Shown one piece after another: positions 59,947 through 64,000 of a stretch of DNA of 64,000 nt; the first letter of the stretch is position 1; the number at the start of each line of letters is the position of its first letter. A program made the position numbers and the translations under genes. Below the pieces are notes generated by a model that did not search any database, had not been told where the DNA came from, and was given only the letters and a program-made list of their open reading frames with translations. The stretch covers positions 14,624,003 through 14,688,002 of the forward strand of contig JAJEKV010000030.1 of the NCBI GenBank assembly GCA_021234155.1. The letters are read 5' to 3'. The stretch comes from Isoetes taiwanensis (lineage: Eukaryota > Streptophyta > Lycopodiopsida > Isoetales > Isoetaceae).

Positions 59947-61425
59947 TTAGCTGGGGTGCTTAATCTGATTGTAGGCAGCTTTGTAAAAATACTTGCCAGG
60001 AAGTGCTATATCCTGTTTTTCATTGTTGATGATCCCCAGGCTTCCAATTTTCCTATTCTTGCAGCATTCCTCCATAGCAACTGGTATCCAACACCTCCTG
60101 TTCTGCTCACAAGAGATGAATCTACCTATTATGCTTTGAAGCTTGGAGGACACCTTCTTAGGAGCCAAAATGATAGAAGACTGGTAAACATGGGAGGAAG
60201 AGATCACAAAGTTTGCTATAATAGCCCTGCTCTGCTTAGAAATGTACTTAGAATTAAGGCTATCAAGCTTTCTCTAAAAAATTTCAATAATCTCAAACCA
60301 TATATCAGAAGGACTACCCTTTATAGCAAATGGAATGTCTAAGATCTTAGAGAAGTTAGTAGGTGAGATATACTTATAGCCCAAGAGAGCAGCTGTTTGC
60401 TCTCCTTTTACCTGATGTCTAGCCAGAATCTTTGATTTGATGGGATCGAAGCAGCTCCAAAATCCTCCAGAATAGTCTGGGTATTAAAGATAGACCAATT
60501 TGTCCATGGAAACAAGAAGAAATGTGTCATCTGCAAAATACACATTTAAGATTTGATCCATTACCCCGTTGTCATGGAGGGTTAAACATTGGATCAGATT
60601 AGCACTTTTTGCCTTCTCCATCTTACTATGAAAGGCCTCCATTATGATCAAAAAGAGAAATGGGGCTAGAGGGCAGCCCTGCTTGACCCCCCTTTGCAGG
60701 GGAAAGAAGGGGCCACACTCCCCATTGATCAAGATCGAGGAGCTGGAATTAATAAGAATAGCTAAAAAATAAGAATTACCTTGTTTGAGAAGCCCAAGGC
60801 ACTGCAGCACTTGAAAAGAAAATTCCAGCTTACGATGTCAAATGCCTTGGTGATGTCGAGCTTGATAAGGGCAATATCCTGCGTCGAATCCTTGGCCCAA
60901 TTCAGCCCCAGAATGGCCGTCACCACATTGTCAAGGATGAATCTATCTTTAAGATAGGCAGCCTGATTCTATCCAGTACATGTTTAAACCTTCTGGCAAT
61001 GGTCCCAGAGATTAGCTTGTATATAACATTGGATAGTGATATAGGTCTGTAACCCAAGAATGTGATAGGCATGTCGACCTTGGGGATTAACGTGATAAGG
61101 CTAGTATTAATCCTAGCATCCATACACTTTTGATCCCTGAACTCATTGGCCAGGCAAGTGATGCTATCACCCATAATAGGCCAAGCTTTAATGTAAAATT
61201 CAACAGGTAGACCTCAGGTCCAGGACTCTTGCCATTATCCATCTCTCTGGCCCTTTGAAGAAGCTCAGCATTCGAGAAAGGCCTGTTTATATGAGCATTA
61301 TCCTCATTACTGACTTTTGCCTGAAAATTAATGAATCTATCCATGAAAACATGGTGGAATTCGATATAACCGTGATCGCTCCAAAAATATATAATACCAT
61401 GAATACATATATTTAGGTCCGTCAC
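59947..61425 (-). pseudogene. L1-type LINE reverse transcriptase, inverted 5' piece
   Basis: Minus-strand frames follow LINE ORF2 order. ELLQRAREMDNGKSPGPE begins the RT (about 61270). Then come SLITLIPKVDMPITFLGYRP and ISLSNVIYKLISGTIARR. GVKQGCPLAPFLFLIIMEAF and the catalytic VYFADDTFLLV follow at about 60690-60510. SPSDIWFEIIEIF and IPVAMEECCKNRKIGSLGII come from the region between RT and the zinc finger. The copy ends at KHPS (59947). Frameshifts separate the blocks. The next part of the LINE lies at 63058 in the opposite orientation. Confidence 0.85.
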
Positions 61426-62983
61426 TATACAAGTCTATCTTCATAGCCTTGTATACCATAGATAATGGCACTAGGGGGCATGACTAAGTTATTCATATAA
61501 CAGGCCAACCTTTTAGGTTAAGACCATTTCCATGTGGCCTTTACCTGGCCAGCACCCGCCACACCTGACTTACCCCTATTGGAGCCACATGGCATAACAT
61601 GTGAACCCTAACCTGCCAAGGCCTAAACCCCTAACCCTAGGCCTCTTTTTACGCTCCGGCCCAACTGGGAAATGCCCACCGAGCTCGTTTAGAACTGCTT
61701 CTTTGTGTATAGCCCTAGCACAAAGCTGACCCGAGGGTGTGTGCCACCAATAGGGTGGGGAGCTGCTTCCAACCACCTTGAAGACTATGGAGATGCGGGG
61801 GCGGGAGGGAGTTCCTCGGGAGGCGGTATTTGGGTTAGAGTCTTTTGTAGATCATCCGGAAGTTAGGACTCCCGATGAGTTAGCATTTTGTGTCTCTAGT
61901 AAAAGCCTTCCTAGAACCCTCGGCCTAGATTTTAAACCCTAATCAATGAACCCTAACTGTAAGTTAGATACATATGGATTAGGTTTAGATGTTATTCTAA
62001 TTATTATCATGTATGTGGATATGTGATATTGGTTGATCATGTTTGCTCCTCTTGTATTGGGAAGGGGGTGTAGAGACCTAGTAGCCATTACTTGGTGATG
62101 CTCCTAGTTTAGACCCTTTAGTTCTCAAGTATTATGCGGCTGTGCATAGGAACCCCCAGACTACAAGGGCTATGATGTGACTCAAAGACTACATAACGGG
62201 GCTAGAGGCTAGGCGGAGGGGAGGGTCCTTGTCGGCCTCATCGGGGACCCCATAGGGCTAGGCTTATGGCGGTCACTTCATTATTTGGGCATGGGTCCGA
62301 CACCTCATGAGGCAATGGTGTCGCCATGCCCTCAAGAGCTCATGAGGGATGGCCCGGCTCTTGTTTTGGGGGTTAAGTCGGGGAAGAATAAAGTGTCGCC
62401 ACGATTCTCCTAGCCGCCCGCGGAACCTCTAGACCCTGGGAGATGCAACCCTTCCTGCCTCGACGGATTGGGGAGATGCAACCTGAAGTAGTCTCGATGG
62501 GTGATACCATGGGATTGCGTATCTGGAAGGCTAGAGTCATGCTAGAGCCCGATCTAGCCCATCTGCAAAGTATGCACAGGAGGGGCGGATGGAATGGTCA
62601 ACCCTAGCCACTGTCTATAGCCAGCCCCGCCATTGTTATGACTCGGTCTGCTCTATCTTGAGGCCTAGCGGTCAGTCTACCTCCCCTGGGTAGGAGCTCT
62701 CATGTTTTATGGCATATGTTTATCTCTGTTGTAGGATATGTCGATGTGCTACCCTTTGGGGTAGTGTGATGTATTGTTATTGCTAGTTCTGACGTGATTA
62801 TCCTTCCGCTGTGATAGGAGCCCATAGGGGAAGGGCGCCCAAGACACCTTCGTGTCCCCTTCCCGCACTGGGGATACCCTGGAGTGCGGGATAGACGAAG
62901 GGCCCGTGCAGTCGAAGGACCGGATGGGGGATTTCCTACGGAGTGTACGGCCGGGTGCCATATATTTTGTAGGGAACGTCACA
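61426..62983 (+). mobile_element. LTR related to element A, plus orientation
   Basis: The right end reads AGGGAACGTCACA, followed after one base by a primer binding site. Inside, GCACAGGAGGGGCGGATGGA, CAACCCTAGCC, GAGGCCTAGCGGTCAGTC and GTAGAGACCT match the minus strand of the element A LTRs in the same order. The length of about 1.56 kb also agrees. The left end is not clean: I see no TGTGACG, only the point where LINE similarity stops. The first half is diverged. Confidence 0.65.
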
Positions 62984-62984
62984 A

Positions 62985-62996
62985 TGGTATCAGAGC
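62985..62996 (+). promoter_or_regulatory. Primer binding site, initiator tRNA(Met) type
   Basis: TGGTATCAGAGC stands one base after the LTR end CGTCACA. It shows a plus-strand 5' LTR. Only about 60 bp of leader follows before LINE sequence begins, so the rest of this LTR element is absent. Confidence 0.9.
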
Positions 62997-63057
62997 AATG
63001 TTCTTGGTTGACTAAGAGCTAGCACTGACCATATCCCTGAATAGGTAGACTAACTAA

Positions 63058-63740
63058 ATCTCCATCCGGGACATGTTTGATGATCAAGGGATCATTCCTT
63101 TCAGGAATTCAGTCTTGGCTAAAGAGGGAGAGGATTGTGAAGCCCTGTATAATAACATTTGCACCTCGCTTTTTCATGGCATCTGGGCTGAGGGGGATCT
63201 CAATTGGAATCATAATGGAAGGACAAGCTTTACAGTTAGATCTGCCTATAGATTTCTAACGAGAGATCAGAACATGTCTATGCATATTAAGTGGCAGATA
63301 GGGATGGATAGATGTACCAGAGTTCTGTTGTTTATGTGGACCAGCCCAATCTTCCCCAAGATCAAGCCTTTTATGTGGCAGCTATGGCACAAAGCATTGG
63401 CGACTAATCAGAAGCGTCACAGGTTGCAGATGGCCGACTCTGACGTATATACTCGATGTCTGATGCATAGGGAGGATGAAGATCATCTTTTCAGAACTTG
63501 TATTTGGTCAGAATGGGTCCTTGAGCTGGCTTCTAATTTTTTGGGTTATGACCTCCAGTCTATGAGCTCCCTGGATTTTTTTATGCCAGATAACCCAAAT
63601 GATTGGAGGATTTATATCCTATTGTGGAGAATTTAGAAAGGGCGAAATAATTTCATATTTAACTATGAAACCACGCATCCATAGGCTGTGATTAAACAAA
63701 TTAATTATGATATCAATTGGATTACTGTTGCAGCCTAAAT
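63058..63740 (+). pseudogene. L1-type LINE 3' piece with zf-RVT domain
   Basis: The frame SIRDMFDDQGIIPFRNSVLA leads through RTSFTVRSAYRFL, IFPKIKPFMWQLWHKALATN and LMHREDEDHLFRTC to LLWRI and a TAG. After the stop the same frame reads KGRNNFIFNYETTHP. This is the zinc-binding domain (zf-RVT) found after RT in plant L1-type LINEs. It would normally follow the region that ends at KHPS in the inverted piece at 59947, with perhaps 70-100 residues missing. One or more stops make it inactive. Confidence 0.85.
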
Positions 63741-63780
63741 TTTACTCATGGTTTACTTTTGGGTTTCAGGAATCATTTTC

Positions 63781-64000
63781 ATGTTGGTGCGGAAACTTAA
63801 GTGGAAGCGGATCAACCCCAGCACCAATCGAGAATGGCTCAAGGTGTTCGGACCTCTAGATATCTATGGGCGCTATGAACCTTGCCTTTATAATTGTTGC
63901 TGCGATCAGAACCCGGAGGTCAGAAGAGCCTTATTGTGCGGAGCCAAGGACAACAAGGGAAGATTCAATATGGCAAAAGCGGACTCCTGCCTTTGCGTAT
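63781..64000 (+). CDS. Open frame running off the window end, unknown
   Basis: From the ATG at 63781 the frame stays open for 73 codons to the window edge. It includes LKWKRINPSTNREWLKVFGP and GAKDNKGRFNMAKADSC and is rich in Cys and Lys. It may be downstream LINE sequence or another element. I do not recognise it. Confidence 0.3.
   Translation, partial: MLVRKLKWKRINPSTNREWLKVFGPLDIYGRYEPCLYNCCCDQNPEVRRALLCGAKDNKGRFNMAKADSCLCV

Noticed and set aside
1-64000. CRISPR array or bacterial operons
   Set aside because: No regularly spaced identical repeats with unique spacers. Introns, LTRs and LINEs show eukaryotic DNA.

Overview
The window looks like nuclear DNA of a land plant with a large, transposon-swollen genome. 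The signs are short GT-AG introns, three plant-type initiator-tRNA(Met) primer binding sites (TGGTATCAGAGC or its complement), plant-type chromodomain Ty3/Gypsy polyproteins, a Rep-helicase Helitron, and very low density of host genes. I cannot name the species. A fern, lycophyte or gymnosperm would fit the repeat load, but that is inference.

The only host gene I can support is at the left edge (1-1415, + strand): the last three exons of a six-helix membrane protein of the HdeD/DUF308 family. From about 1.4 to 5.9 kb there are short tandem and inverted repeats and one decayed unknown coding stretch. A broken non-LTR retrotransposon (endonuclease plus reverse transcriptase) lies at 5.88-8.1 kb.

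From 9.8 to 32.2 kb lies a nested nest of retroelements, mostly on the minus strand. Two related LTRs (9847-12255 and 30564-32162) face each other with a polypurine tract inside the left one and a primer binding site inside the right one, as expected for one 22-kb minus-strand element. The left LTR is split by a 791-bp hAT-type element with a perfect 8-bp target duplication. Inside the nest are a Helitron with Rep (HUH) and PIF1-like helicase reading frames (about 12.5-19.5 kb), a degraded chromovirus gag-protease-RT-RNase H-integrase-chromodomain series (24.5 to 19.7 kb, minus), a reverse-facing LTR fragment, and unknown reading frames. Between the primer binding site and gag sits the most unusual item: a decayed reading frame of roughly 400 codons (29798 to 28553, minus) that ends in a histone H3 fold. 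A second, truncated copy of the same fusion lies at 58.4-59.1 kb on the plus strand.

From 32 to 37 kb are a second Gypsy element, cut in its integrase by the right-hand LTR, and LINE 3' ends with microsatellite tails. From 37.5 to 58 kb the DNA is AT-rich and nearly gene-free. It holds three minus-strand Helitron 3' termini, two polypyrimidine tracts (one 1.2 kb), a decayed GGAATCT minisatellite and a GC-rich island. From 59.9 kb to the end there are two oppositely oriented pieces of an L1-type LINE on either side of an LTR with its primer binding site. Apart from the HdeD-like gene, and possibly the Helitron, everything coding here looks defective.
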